A stretch of 64,000 nucleotides of DNA from Roseivirga sp. (GTDB lineage Bacteria; Bacteroidota; Bacteroidia; Cytophagales; Cyclobacteriaceae): contig JAGYIY010000003.1 of assembly GCA_018402485.1 (NCBI GenBank), positions 186,001-250,000 of the forward strand. Direction: 5' to 3'. Under the pieces are notes generated by a model, which had not been told where the DNA came from, ran no database searches, and worked only from the letters and a program-made list of their open reading frames with translations. The position numbers and the translations under genes are program-made. Positions 50,857-59,139 of the stretch are shown here, piece by piece (within the stretch, counting starts at the first letter, position 1; each line of letters opens with the position of its first letter).

Positions 50857-51966
50857 TTATTTAATGTTTTCTACTTCTTTAGCAGCCTTGAAAGAAGCAG
50901 CACGATCTAGCTTTCCACTGCCGGTTCGAATCATTGTATTTAGATAAAACCATCGTTTTGGGAAATAATAGGTTTTAAAATGTGTTTTCAATTCAGCATA
51001 TTGGTTTTTCCAATCTACGCAAGCTTTCAAATCATTGGTAAGCCCTACAAGCTCTTCTCCGTAATGTGGATGCGGTGCTTTCCATAAGGCAATGTCAATC
51101 GTTTTGCCATCAGTGAGCTTTTGTCGGATGTCATTTTCTGCTGATTCAATATTGATTTTTACGCCGCCGCTGTTCACCGTGAGGTCGTTTCTACCCAACC
51201 ATTTAAAGCCATTATGATGTAATTCAACCAAATCATGGGTTTCAATCCATTTCCCACGGGTCACAGTCCCTCGGATGCGAAGGCATTCTTCTTCATTCAC
51301 CTCAATTTCATTATCGCCAATTACCCTAAAAAGATCCGATTTATGGTCTCCATTGAGCGATTTTAGTGCAATGTGTGAAACCGTTTCTGTCATGCCATAG
51401 GTGTGCCAAGCATAACAATTAAGGTGTTGAATTTGCTCAGATAGTGCGGTTGATATAGGTGCTCCACCAATAATGAGATGAGTCAATTGATTTAAAAAAG
51501 CAAGGCCTTCGCGCGTTTTCAATAAAGATTCTACTTGCATGGGTACAAGGGCGGTAAAATGGATGGAGGTGCAATGAGGTAATGGATATGCCGAAGGGGG
51601 TAGTAAATGCAAATGCCATCTGCCTATAATCCCTCTTGCAATCATCATTTTCCCACCAATAAAGCGGGTATCCATTGCTACTAGGCTGTTTATTTGAGCA
51701 GGTAGGGCCAAAGCAGAAATGGTGGCCAAAGCACTACTTAGTATCTGCTCTCTATGCAAACGAATCTGTTTGGGTTTGCCCGTAGAGCCGGAAGTGTATA
51801 TTTCAAAATGTGACTTTCGGGAAAACCAATCTTTGATAAAGGTTTGAGTTTCAAAAGCCCATTGTTGGTCAGCGGTAAGCTTTAAGCGACCAAAGGCCTC
51901 AAAACCATAGCTCTGACCTGCCAGTGTGATGCTTCCTTCCACAACTTTATGTTTTTCATTTTTCAC
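50857..51966 (-). CDS. menE: o-succinylbenzoate-CoA ligase MenE
   Basis: 369 residues, short for an AMP-forming ligase but usual for MenE in this phylum. The P-loop EIYTSGSTGKPKQIRL is near 57-72, then LIIGGAPIS, HTYGMTETVSHIAL (A5 motif) and the lid GRNDLTVNSGGVKINIES; GSGKLDR near the end holds the adenylation Lys. It activates o-succinylbenzoate. Its start lies 11 bp inside menD, so it is the last gene of the men operon. Confidence 0.9.
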   Translation of the reverse strand: MKNEKHKVVEGSITLAGQSYGFEAFGRLKLTADQQWAFETQTFIKDWFSRKSHFEIYTSGSTGKPKQIRLHREQILSSALATISALALPAQINSLVAMDTRFIGGKMMIARGIIGRWHLHLLPPSAYPLPHCTSIHFTALVPMQVESLLKTREGLAFLNQLTHLIIGGAPISTALSEQIQHLNCYAWHTYGMTETVSHIALKSLNGDHKSDLFRVIGDNEIEVNEEECLRIRGTVTRGKWIETHDLVELHHNGFKWLGRNDLTVNSGGVKINIESAENDIRQKLTDGKTIDIALWKAPHPHYGEELVGLTNDLKACVDWKNQYAELKTHFKTYYFPKRWFYLNTMIRTGSGKLDRAASFKAAKEVENIK

Positions 51967-53647
51967 CTATCGGTTTTTGTAGGGTTTGTTGAAAGCTTTG
52001 CCATATTTTTTCATTCGTGCTTACGGATGAAAAAACCTCAAGGATAAGTCCTCGATCACTTGTTGAAAGGAAGGGAGGTAATGCCTTTTGTAGTTCATCT
52101 GCATCGTAAATGGCTTCATAGCCTAAGCCATACTGTTTCGCAGTCAATTCGGCACTGTAAGGCTGGTGGGTTTGAAAAAGCTTGTCATAACCAGGTTGAT
52201 CCTTTGGCCCTTGAATCATTTTAAAAATACTACCTCCCGCATTATTGATGATTAAAATGCGCAGATGACGCGTATCCAAGTCATTCCAAAAAGCATTCTT
52301 ATCGTATAAAAAAGCCACATCACCAGTGATGAGTAAGGTATTGGTTTTTGAAGCGAATTGACTTCCAATTGCTGTACTTGTGCATCCGTCAATTCCACTG
52401 GTACCACGGTTACAAAACACTTCTGATCTAGCTGGTATTATCGCACTTAAAAAATTGACATAACGAACTGCCAAGCTGTTGGCTAATTGTAGGTGCCAAG
52501 CTTGAGGCAGTATTTTGAGGCATGCGTAAATTGCCGGAAATTCCCCAAATTCTGTGCGCTGCATGAACGCATGCAGCCTTTCTTTACCTAATCGATTTTT
52601 TTGTTGCCAAAAAGCTTTGAAGGAGGTATCGCTTACCACTTGTTTCTCCAGTGCTAGACGCGATAGCATCTGGGCAGGTGATAAGGTGATCCATTGGGTC
52701 TGGTGCTGAAGACTGTCATTGAGACGGTCTCCGGGTCGTATATGCCAATGATACACCGGCGCATTTTTTCGTAAAAAGTGTTTTAATTGCTTCGAAATGA
52801 ACGAGAGTCCAATGGTAATCAGTAATTGTGGAGCATAGGACTTACATTCTTCAGTCAAATAGACGTCATGTCCCATGACAGCACCAGTCACTTCGTGCAT
52901 ATTGCCGGTTACTTCATTCAAAACCACCACGTGATCTGAAAGCACCTCTAATGATTCTTTTATACTCTTTTGATAAGGCATTTGCCCCACTATAATCATT
53001 CTACGCTCTGCCTGATGCCAAATTTTGCGCAATGCCTGCCAATCTTCTTCCCTCAGTTGTACCTCTGTTTTGGGCTTTCTTATGACCCTCACTTTAGGGA
53101 AATCAAAGCTTTCGTTATGCTCGGGGTAAAAGGGTTCGCGCAAAGGGATATTGATATGCACAGGTCCTCTGGGAAAATCTGCAGTAAGCAGAATGGCCTC
53201 ATTGACGATCCGGTTGACTTGCCACTGGGCATCGGGATGTTGCACTTCTAAGGGTAGCTGAAAAGCATTTTTGACATGTGGCCCGAAAATGCCAAGCTGT
53301 TGTATGGTTTGCCCATCGTATTGGTTTGTCCATTCTGGTGGACGGTCAGCACTGATAATGATCAATGGGATTTCTTGATAGAAGGCTTCAGCCACAGCAG
53401 GAGCATAATTGTAAACAGCAGATCCAGATGTGCAGACCAATACAACGGGCTTATTTTGATGTTGTGCCATACCCAAAGCAATAAAAGCTGCTGAACGTTC
53501 ATCTGAAACCACTTCTACAGTGAAAGTGGGATGTGCCTCAAAAGCCAGTGTTATGGCTGCCGATCGCGAACCCGGTGAAATGACGGCATGATGAATACCA
53601 TGGGCGGCACAAAGGCTCACCATTTCGATGATGTGTGGCAGAATCAA
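51956..53647 (-). CDS. menD: SEPHCHC synthase MenD
   Basis: 563 residues, a thiamine-diphosphate enzyme that makes 2-succinyl-5-enolpyruvyl-6-hydroxy-3-cyclohexene-1-carboxylate. VISPGSRSAAITLAF and VSDERSAAFIALGMA open the Pyr domain with catalytic Glu; the PP domain carries NRGTSGIDGCTSTAIG, LITGDVAFLYDKNAFW (Mg-binding) and IIINNAGGSIFKMI. The ATG overlaps the menF stop by 4 bp (ATGA). Confidence 0.96.
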   Translation of the reverse strand: MILPHIIEMVSLCAAHGIHHAVISPGSRSAAITLAFEAHPTFTVEVVSDERSAAFIALGMAQHQNKPVVLVCTSGSAVYNYAPAVAEAFYQEIPLIIISADRPPEWTNQYDGQTIQQLGIFGPHVKNAFQLPLEVQHPDAQWQVNRIVNEAILLTADFPRGPVHINIPLREPFYPEHNESFDFPKVRVIRKPKTEVQLREEDWQALRKIWHQAERRMIIVGQMPYQKSIKESLEVLSDHVVVLNEVTGNMHEVTGAVMGHDVYLTEECKSYAPQLLITIGLSFISKQLKHFLRKNAPVYHWHIRPGDRLNDSLQHQTQWITLSPAQMLSRLALEKQVVSDTSFKAFWQQKNRLGKERLHAFMQRTEFGEFPAIYACLKILPQAWHLQLANSLAVRYVNFLSAIIPARSEVFCNRGTSGIDGCTSTAIGSQFASKTNTLLITGDVAFLYDKNAFWNDLDTRHLRILIINNAGGSIFKMIQGPKDQPGYDKLFQTHQPYSAELTAKQYGLGYEAIYDADELQKALPPFLSTSDRGLILEVFSSVSTNEKIWQSFQQTLQKPIGEK

Positions 53648-54861
53648 GGCTTTGGGCTAAAAATGTTTAACATGGTTTGAAATTTCATTTCAGTTTCTAA
53701 AAATTCGTGCTCTGGGAAGGAGTCGGCTGTAACGCCTGCTCCCGCATAGAGTTTGGTAGTGGTTTTATCAATTTGCATGCACCTTAAATTGACATATAAG
53801 TGACTTTTTTCTTCCATATGAACTGGTCCTAAAAACCCACTGTAAAACTGTCTATCCATGTTTTCATGTTTCTCTAAGAAAGCTATGGCCTCCTGCTTAG
53901 GCATACCAGCAACTGCCGAGGTGGGATGCAGCAGTTCCAACATTACCGCAGAAAGTTCGCTGAAGTTGGTTTGTTTCATGTCTACCTCGAAGGTAGTTTT
54001 GAGGTGCAGCAAATGTCCTGCTTTTACCGTTCTTGGGCCTTTCTCATGGAAATCTCTTAATCTAATTTTTTTGAAGCAATTGATGATGTACCGACTTACC
54101 ATGGCTTGTTCTTCAATTTCTTTTTGTGTCCAGGCTGTATCTTTCAAATCTTTGCCCTCTACATAAGGTTGTGTGGCTGCCAAAGCCGTTGTGATAAATG
54201 TATTGTTCTCTTGTGCGATGAGGATCTCTGGTGAAGCTCCCATCCATGTTCCTGTTTCAGGCGTGGACACCATCGAGGCGAAGGCAGATGGATAAGCTTC
54301 AGAAAGGTTGAGAAAAGTTGAAATGATATCAAAACCCTCAGGCAATGGGAAGCTTACTTCACGTGCCGGAACAATTTTTTCAAAACGATGCTGATGTATG
54401 GCTTCAACGCAACGGGCAACCAACTCGCGGTAGTCATGTTTTATGCTATCAGTTTGAGGAATGGTGTGGTAAACGGTTTTTTCGGTGGCAGCTAGGTACT
54501 TCTGAAAGAGCTCTTCCCATTGCTTGCGAAGCATCAAGGGGGCTTCGTTGTCAATGATTACTTCCCACTTTTTTTGTTTAAAAGAAAGTATGATATCCCC
54601 GGGCAAGAAAAGCCCTTTTTGGTGAACAAGGTCAAAAGGTGCAAAAACAAACCCTTTCCTCAGATCGTCCAACGGCATGCGATGGTATTTCCGAGTCGGT
54701 TGAAGCGAAATGAGTAGGTGTGTAGTGGTCTCATTGGGTAAACGCCAAATGGCTACAGGAAGGTGTAAATGTGTGGCAGCAGCCAAACCGGCTGTTAATG
54801 CCTTTGATGAGGATGCTTTTGATAAAGACTTAAGGATAGGTGCTTGAAATAAGGTTTCCAT
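53644..54861 (-). CDS. menF: isochorismate synthase MenF
   Basis: 405 residues of the chorismate-utilising fold. RHRFEKIVPAREV-like HQHRFEKIVPAREVSF near 170-185, SPEILIAQENNTFITTALAATQPY near 235-260, LLHPTSAVAGMPKQEAIAFLEKHE and the FYSGFLGP signature are all present, with the acid ligands for magnesium in LHPTSA to ETEMK. It begins menaquinone synthesis from chorismate. The ATG follows the hotdog stop directly with no gap. Confidence 0.95.
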   Translation of the reverse strand: METLFQAPILKSLSKASSSKALTAGLAAATHLHLPVAIWRLPNETTTHLLISLQPTRKYHRMPLDDLRKGFVFAPFDLVHQKGLFLPGDIILSFKQKKWEVIIDNEAPLMLRKQWEELFQKYLAATEKTVYHTIPQTDSIKHDYRELVARCVEAIHQHRFEKIVPAREVSFPLPEGFDIISTFLNLSEAYPSAFASMVSTPETGTWMGASPEILIAQENNTFITTALAATQPYVEGKDLKDTAWTQKEIEEQAMVSRYIINCFKKIRLRDFHEKGPRTVKAGHLLHLKTTFEVDMKQTNFSELSAVMLELLHPTSAVAGMPKQEAIAFLEKHENMDRQFYSGFLGPVHMEEKSHLYVNLRCMQIDKTTTKLYAGAGVTADSFPEHEFLETEMKFQTMLNIFSPKP

Positions 54862-55281
54862 TTATATTTTATCCATTATGGCCATGGTTATTCTACTGAC
54901 GCAAACGAGTTGTTCATTTTCATTTTTGATCTTAATTTCCCAAACCTGCGTTTTTTTTCCCACATGTAAAGGAACAGCTTTACCATAAACAAAACCTTCT
55001 CTTGCGCTTTTTATATGGTTGGCATTGATGTCAAGCCCGACACAATATTGTTTTTCTAAATCCAGTGTCATGGCTGCGCCTATGCTACCCAGTGTTTCTG
55101 CAAGCACAACAGATGCTCCTCCATGTAACATTCCAAAAGGCTGATGTGTTCGATGATCTACTGGCATTTTTCCAATCAGGTGATTTTCACCAATCTCTAT
55201 GATTTCTATACCCAAGTGAGTAACGAGGGTGTTTTTATTCATGGCGTTCACACGCTCAAGGGTAGCTTCTTTTGGGAACAT
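54862..55281 (-). CDS. hotdog thioesterase, likely DHNA-CoA hydrolase (MenI-like)
   Basis: 139 residues. The hotdog signature HQPFGMLHGGASVVLAETLGS (52-72) carries the catalytic Glu of the PaaI/MenI group. Position first in the hotdog-menF-menD-menE operon makes DHNA-CoA hydrolysis likely; other acyl-CoA substrates cannot be excluded. Its stop abuts the menF start. Confidence 0.87.
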   Translation of the reverse strand: MFPKEATLERVNAMNKNTLVTHLGIEIIEIGENHLIGKMPVDHRTHQPFGMLHGGASVVLAETLGSIGAAMTLDLEKQYCVGLDINANHIKSAREGFVYGKAVPLHVGKKTQVWEIKIKNENEQLVCVSRITMAIMDKI

Positions 55282-55301
55282 GGCCTTTTCTAATTACTTG
55301 T

Positions 55302-55309
55302 TAGCTTTG
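55302..55309 (+). promoter_or_regulatory. possible -7 promoter element for the phosphatase gene
   Basis: TAGCTTTG matches TAnnTTTG 30 bp before the ATG at 55340. A TTTG near 55271 is too far for a good -33. Confidence 0.35.
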
Positions 55310-55339
55310 TGGTAATTTCGGTAAAATTAGAAGAAATCA

Positions 55340-55957
55340 ATGACCAAAAAAATATACATCATTCGCCATGGGCAAACCGACTACAATAGCAAGGGGATTG
55401 TTCAGGGGAGTGGCATAGATGCGGAACTGAATGCTTTGGGTAGAAAGCAAGCGCAGGCATTTTATGATAATTATCGTTCAGAAGGTTTTCAGAAGATTTT
55501 TATTTCTGGACTCAGGCGTACCCACCAGTCTGTAGCTTCTTTTTTAGCCGATGGTACACCGTCCGAGATACTTCCTGAATTGAATGAAATCAGCTGGGGA
55601 AAGCATGAGGGCGAAGTAATAGATGCAGTCGGCCAAGCCTATTATAAAGAAATGATTTTGAAATGGCAGGCAGGAGAAACACATTTGGCCATTGAGGGTG
55701 GGGAAAGCCCAAAGCAAGTTGCAGAGCGCTTGCGCTTAGCCATTGCCACAATTTTAGCATCACCTGAGGAGCGAATTTTGGTTTGCATGCACGGCAGAGC
55801 TCTGCGCATATTATTAACGCTTATGTTGAATTATCCATTACGTTACATGGATCTATTTGAACACCAAAACTTAGGTTTATATCAACTGGTCCATACAGGA
55901 TCCCTATTTCGTCTTAATCAATATAATCACCTAGAACACTTAAAAGGATTAGTATAA
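55340..55957 (+). CDS. histidine phosphatase (phosphoglycerate-mutase-like)
   Basis: 205 residues. The RHG motif IIRHGQTDYN has the phospho-accepting His; SGLRRTHQSVASF (second Arg), EISWGKHEGE and the late CMHGRALRIL (second His) complete the active site. Likely a small-molecule phosphatase; the substrate (for example a cobalamin or sugar phosphate) is not shown. Its 3' end faces the zinc-ribbon gene across a terminator. Confidence 0.9.
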   Translation: MTKKIYIIRHGQTDYNSKGIVQGSGIDAELNALGRKQAQAFYDNYRSEGFQKIFISGLRRTHQSVASFLADGTPSEILPELNEISWGKHEGEVIDAVGQAYYKEMILKWQAGETHLAIEGGESPKQVAERLRLAIATILASPEERILVCMHGRALRILLTLMLNYPLRYMDLFEHQNLGLYQLVHTGSLFRLNQYNHLEHLKGLV

Positions 55958-56057
55958 AGAAAATGAAATGCGTTGGCCTATGTCAGATGCATTAAAAGCC
56001 CTTTGTGATTTTATTTGGAGCGCTTTAGGTGTTCAAGGAATCGGTAAGGTAGCATAT

Positions 56058-56093
56058 AAAAAATGGATGGCTCAAAAGAACCATCCATTTTTT
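56058..56093. terminator. bidirectional intrinsic terminator
   Basis: Stem of 13 bp built from AAAAAATGGATGG and its inverse CCATCCATTTTTT around a 10-nt loop, with T and A runs on both sides, between two convergent genes. Confidence 0.9.
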
Positions 56094-56122
56094 GCTTTTT
56101 GATTATGACCAAAAATCACGCT

Positions 56123-56935
56123 TTACTCGGCGTCTGCTTTTTTACGGGTAGTCGTCTTTTTAGGGGTAGTTGTTCTGCGACTTCTTTTTGGCTTAGCTGG
56201 CTCGTTGACGATTTCATCAGTCACCTCCGCTAGAATTCTTCCGCAATGTTCACAAACGATGATTTTCTTTTCTTCTCGGATATCTGCTTGTCTTTGAGGA
56301 GGAACAATATTGAAACAGCCCCCACAAGCACCACGGCTAACAGGCACAACAGCCAATCCATTGCGAGCGTTGCCTCTCAATTTATCGTAAGAATTAAGTA
56401 ATCTTTCTTCAATTCCTTTGACGGCTTTTTCACGACTCTTGTTCAGTTTGGCTTCATCCTCCTCACTCTCTTGTGTAAGAACTTCTAACTCACTTTTCTT
56501 GGAGTCTAAATCGCTTTTTCTTTCATCCAATTCATTCACTGCCTTTTCAATACGCTCTTTTTGTGTTTCTATTTTGGCATATGCTTCCTTGATTCGCTTT
56601 TCTGAAATTTGGATTTCAAGTTTTTGTAATTCCATTTCCTTAGTGATGGCATCGTACTCTCTGTTGTTACGCACATTCATCTGCTGCTCCTCATATTTCT
56701 TTATGAGTGCTTCAGAATTTTTAATTTGCGTTTTGTGATCAGAAATATTTTCTTCTAACTCAGCTAATTCTGTATTGAGCTTTTCTAATCGAGTTTCAAA
56801 ACCTATGATTTCATCTTCAAGATCAACTACCTCATCAGGTAGTGCACCTCTCACTTTTTTAATTTCATCTAGTTGATAATCAATAGATTGTAATTTTTTT
56901 AAAGCATCTAGTTTCTTTGCGACTGTCTTTTCCAT
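56123..56935 (-). CDS. C4-type zinc-ribbon coiled-coil protein
   Basis: 270 residues. Residues 10-185 are one long coiled coil; then GACGGCFNIVPPQRQADIREEKKIIVCEHCGRIL has the CxxC...CxxC zinc ribbon; a basic KPKRSRRTTTPKKTTTRKK tail follows and would bind nucleic acid. It is the usual partner downstream of nif3 in Bacteroidota (11 bp gap). Role unknown, probably RNA or DNA binding. Confidence 0.88.
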   Translation of the reverse strand: MEKTVAKKLDALKKLQSIDYQLDEIKKVRGALPDEVVDLEDEIIGFETRLEKLNTELAELEENISDHKTQIKNSEALIKKYEEQQMNVRNNREYDAITKEMELQKLEIQISEKRIKEAYAKIETQKERIEKAVNELDERKSDLDSKKSELEVLTQESEEDEAKLNKSREKAVKGIEERLLNSYDKLRGNARNGLAVVPVSRGACGGCFNIVPPQRQADIREEKKIIVCEHCGRILAEVTDEIVNEPAKPKRSRRTTTPKKTTTRKKADAE

Positions 56936-56946
56936 TCACCGTTTAT

Positions 56947-58044
56947 TTAGAAATATTGTACAGGGTTTGTGTTCACCTCAGACAAATAGGTTGCAATATT
57001 AGGAAAATTTTCGCGGATATACTCACGAATAAGCTCTTTTGTGTAGACCTCGCTTTCATAATGTCCTATGTCTGCAATCATTATTTTCCCTTCTGCATCA
57101 AAAAATTCATGGTATTTAAAATCTGACGTAACAAACGCATCTGCATGGCCTTTGATGGCATCTTTTAACAGGAAGCTTCCGGCACCTCCGCAAATGGCTA
57201 CATGCTTCACTTTTTTATCTGTTATTGCTGTGTATTTGATCACAGCAAGATTCATTTGTTTTTTGAGTTGTGCCAGGAATACTGACGGCGAAATGGGCTC
57301 AGGTAATTCCCCAATTAACCCTGAACCCACCTCTTGGTATTCGTTTTGTAAATCCTGTATGTAATAACCAACCTCCTCATAGGGGTGTACCATTTTAAGT
57401 ACTGAAAGGAGGTCCTTTTTCATATGGGTTGGAAATATTAATTCGATTTTGTCTTCTTGCATTTCTACTTTTTGCAAAGACTGACCGAAAGTGGGTTTGG
57501 CATTTTCATTGGGTAAAAAGGTACCCGTACCTGTTACCTTAAAACTGCACTGATGATAGTTTCCAATGTTTCCTGCCCCAGCTTGGTGTAAGGCTTTCAA
57601 TACTTGATCCGTATGATCTTGAGGTACGAAAGCTTCTATTTTCGATAAAAAACCTGATTTTGGCGCTAGAATCCTTGTATTAACAAGTCCGAGACGTTCA
57701 GCAATCTTGGCGTTGACACCTGAGAGGACATTATCCAGATTGGTATGTATGGCGTAAATACAGATGTCATTTTTGATGGCTTTGATAAGGGTTCGCTCTA
57801 CATAATTGTTCCCATTGAGTCGCTTCAGTCCACTAAAAAGAATAGGGTGGTGCGCCACAATAAGATTACATTTTCTTGCAATGGCTTCATCTACCACCGC
57901 TTCGGTGCAGTCGAGTGTGGTTAATATCCCTTGTATGGGTGTGTTGATAGCTCCTGTAATAAGCCCTGAATTGTCGTATGATTCTTGGTAGGCAGGAGGA
58001 GCCCATTGCTCGAGATAAGCAGTAATGTCCTTGACTTTTATCAT
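56947..58044 (-). CDS. Nif3-like dinuclear metal-centre protein
   Basis: 365 residues. The two Nif3 halves bear HHPILFSG (metal His pair), AIHTNLDNVLSGVN and the C-terminal VTSDFKYHEFFDAEGKIMIADIGHYESE. The central part (about 135-240) is the PII-like inserted domain found in the long, hexameric form. It belongs to the GTP cyclohydrolase I type 2 / NIF3 group with no firmly known reaction. First gene of the operon with the zinc-ribbon protein. Confidence 0.93.
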   Translation of the reverse strand: MIKVKDITAYLEQWAPPAYQESYDNSGLITGAINTPIQGILTTLDCTEAVVDEAIARKCNLIVAHHPILFSGLKRLNGNNYVERTLIKAIKNDICIYAIHTNLDNVLSGVNAKIAERLGLVNTRILAPKSGFLSKIEAFVPQDHTDQVLKALHQAGAGNIGNYHQCSFKVTGTGTFLPNENAKPTFGQSLQKVEMQEDKIELIFPTHMKKDLLSVLKMVHPYEEVGYYIQDLQNEYQEVGSGLIGELPEPISPSVFLAQLKKQMNLAVIKYTAITDKKVKHVAICGGAGSFLLKDAIKGHADAFVTSDFKYHEFFDAEGKIMIADIGHYESEVYTKELIREYIRENFPNIATYLSEVNTNPVQYF

Positions 58045-58095
58045 TTTTAACGATATTTGCGCTTTTGCTGTGTACGTTTGTTCAACACAAATCTA

Positions 58096-59139
58096 ATGAA
58101 ACGATTCCGAATGATCTTACTTCCTCTATCGGTGCTATATGGCGCAGTAATGTGGTTGCGTAATAAAGCCTTTGATTGGGGCTTCATAAAAAGTCATCGG
58201 GTTAATGCTTTTGTTCTTTCCGTGGGTAATTTGTCTGTGGGTGGAACAGGGAAAACGCCAATGATTGAAACCTTAGTTAGTATACTGGGTAAGCAATACA
58301 CTTTAGGCATGGTCAGTCGTGGCTACCGGCGTGAAACAGATGGTATTCATTTGGCTTCTGGCGAAGAATCTGCAGCTACTTTGGGTGATGAACCTTTTCA
58401 ATTGTACCGAAAATTTGAGCATTTGGCTGTTGCTGTTGGGGCTGACCGGACAAAAACGGTGAACCATTTGCTGAAGCAAAAGGGCCAAAAAGATATTATT
58501 CTATTGGATGATGCCTTTCAACATAGGGCCATCAAGAGGGATTTGAATATGATGCTGACTACATACAATCGTCCTTTTTTTCGTGATTATGTACTGCCTG
58601 CCGGCAATTTAAGGGAATTCAGGCAGGGTGCCGAACGAGCAGATGCGGTGATAGTAACAAAATGCCCGGAGATGCTTCCACAAGAAGCCTCTGAAAAATG
58701 GATTAAACGCATCAAGAACTATGCACCAAATGTTGAGGTGTTTTTTTCGCATGTGGTGTATGAGGAGCTTAAAGCGGTTGTAGAGAAGCCGCTTCAGAGA
58801 GATATAATGGTTTTGGCAGGAATAGCCCAGCCAGATGACATGATTCAAGCATTAAAGAAAAATTTTAATTGCATTCGGGTATTCGAATTTCCTGATCACC
58901 ACTACTATACCTCAACAGATTTGGATGAAATTCTTACCGCCATGCAAGGGAAATCTTGCTCATTGGTTACAACCGAAAAAGATATGGTACGACTTTTGCC
59001 ATTGCGAGAACATTCTTTAATTCAAAAATTTGGCCTATTTTACTTACCGATGAAAACAAATATTCAAAATAATAAGACCTTTATTTCATGGTTAGAAGGA
59101 AGATTGGAAAATCACTTGCAAAAAAATCATAAGCGTTGA
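58096..59139 (+). CDS. lpxK: tetraacyldisaccharide 4'-kinase LpxK
   Basis: 347 residues from the ATG at 58096; the frame goes 13 codons further to a TTG and is not used. The P-loop is SVGNLSVGGTGKTPMIETL near 44-60, followed by SRGYRR, GDEPFQLYRKF and LLDDAFQHRAIKRDLNMM, the LpxK order. It phosphorylates lipid A at the inner membrane. The next gene begins at a TTG inside its last codons. Confidence 0.95.
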   Translation: MKRFRMILLPLSVLYGAVMWLRNKAFDWGFIKSHRVNAFVLSVGNLSVGGTGKTPMIETLVSILGKQYTLGMVSRGYRRETDGIHLASGEESAATLGDEPFQLYRKFEHLAVAVGADRTKTVNHLLKQKGQKDIILLDDAFQHRAIKRDLNMMLTTYNRPFFRDYVLPAGNLREFRQGAERADAVIVTKCPEMLPQEASEKWIKRIKNYAPNVEVFFSHVVYEELKAVVEKPLQRDIMVLAGIAQPDDMIQALKKNFNCIRVFEFPDHHYYTSTDLDEILTAMQGKSCSLVTTEKDMVRLLPLREHSLIQKFGLFYLPMKTNIQNNKTFISWLEGRLENHLQKNHKR

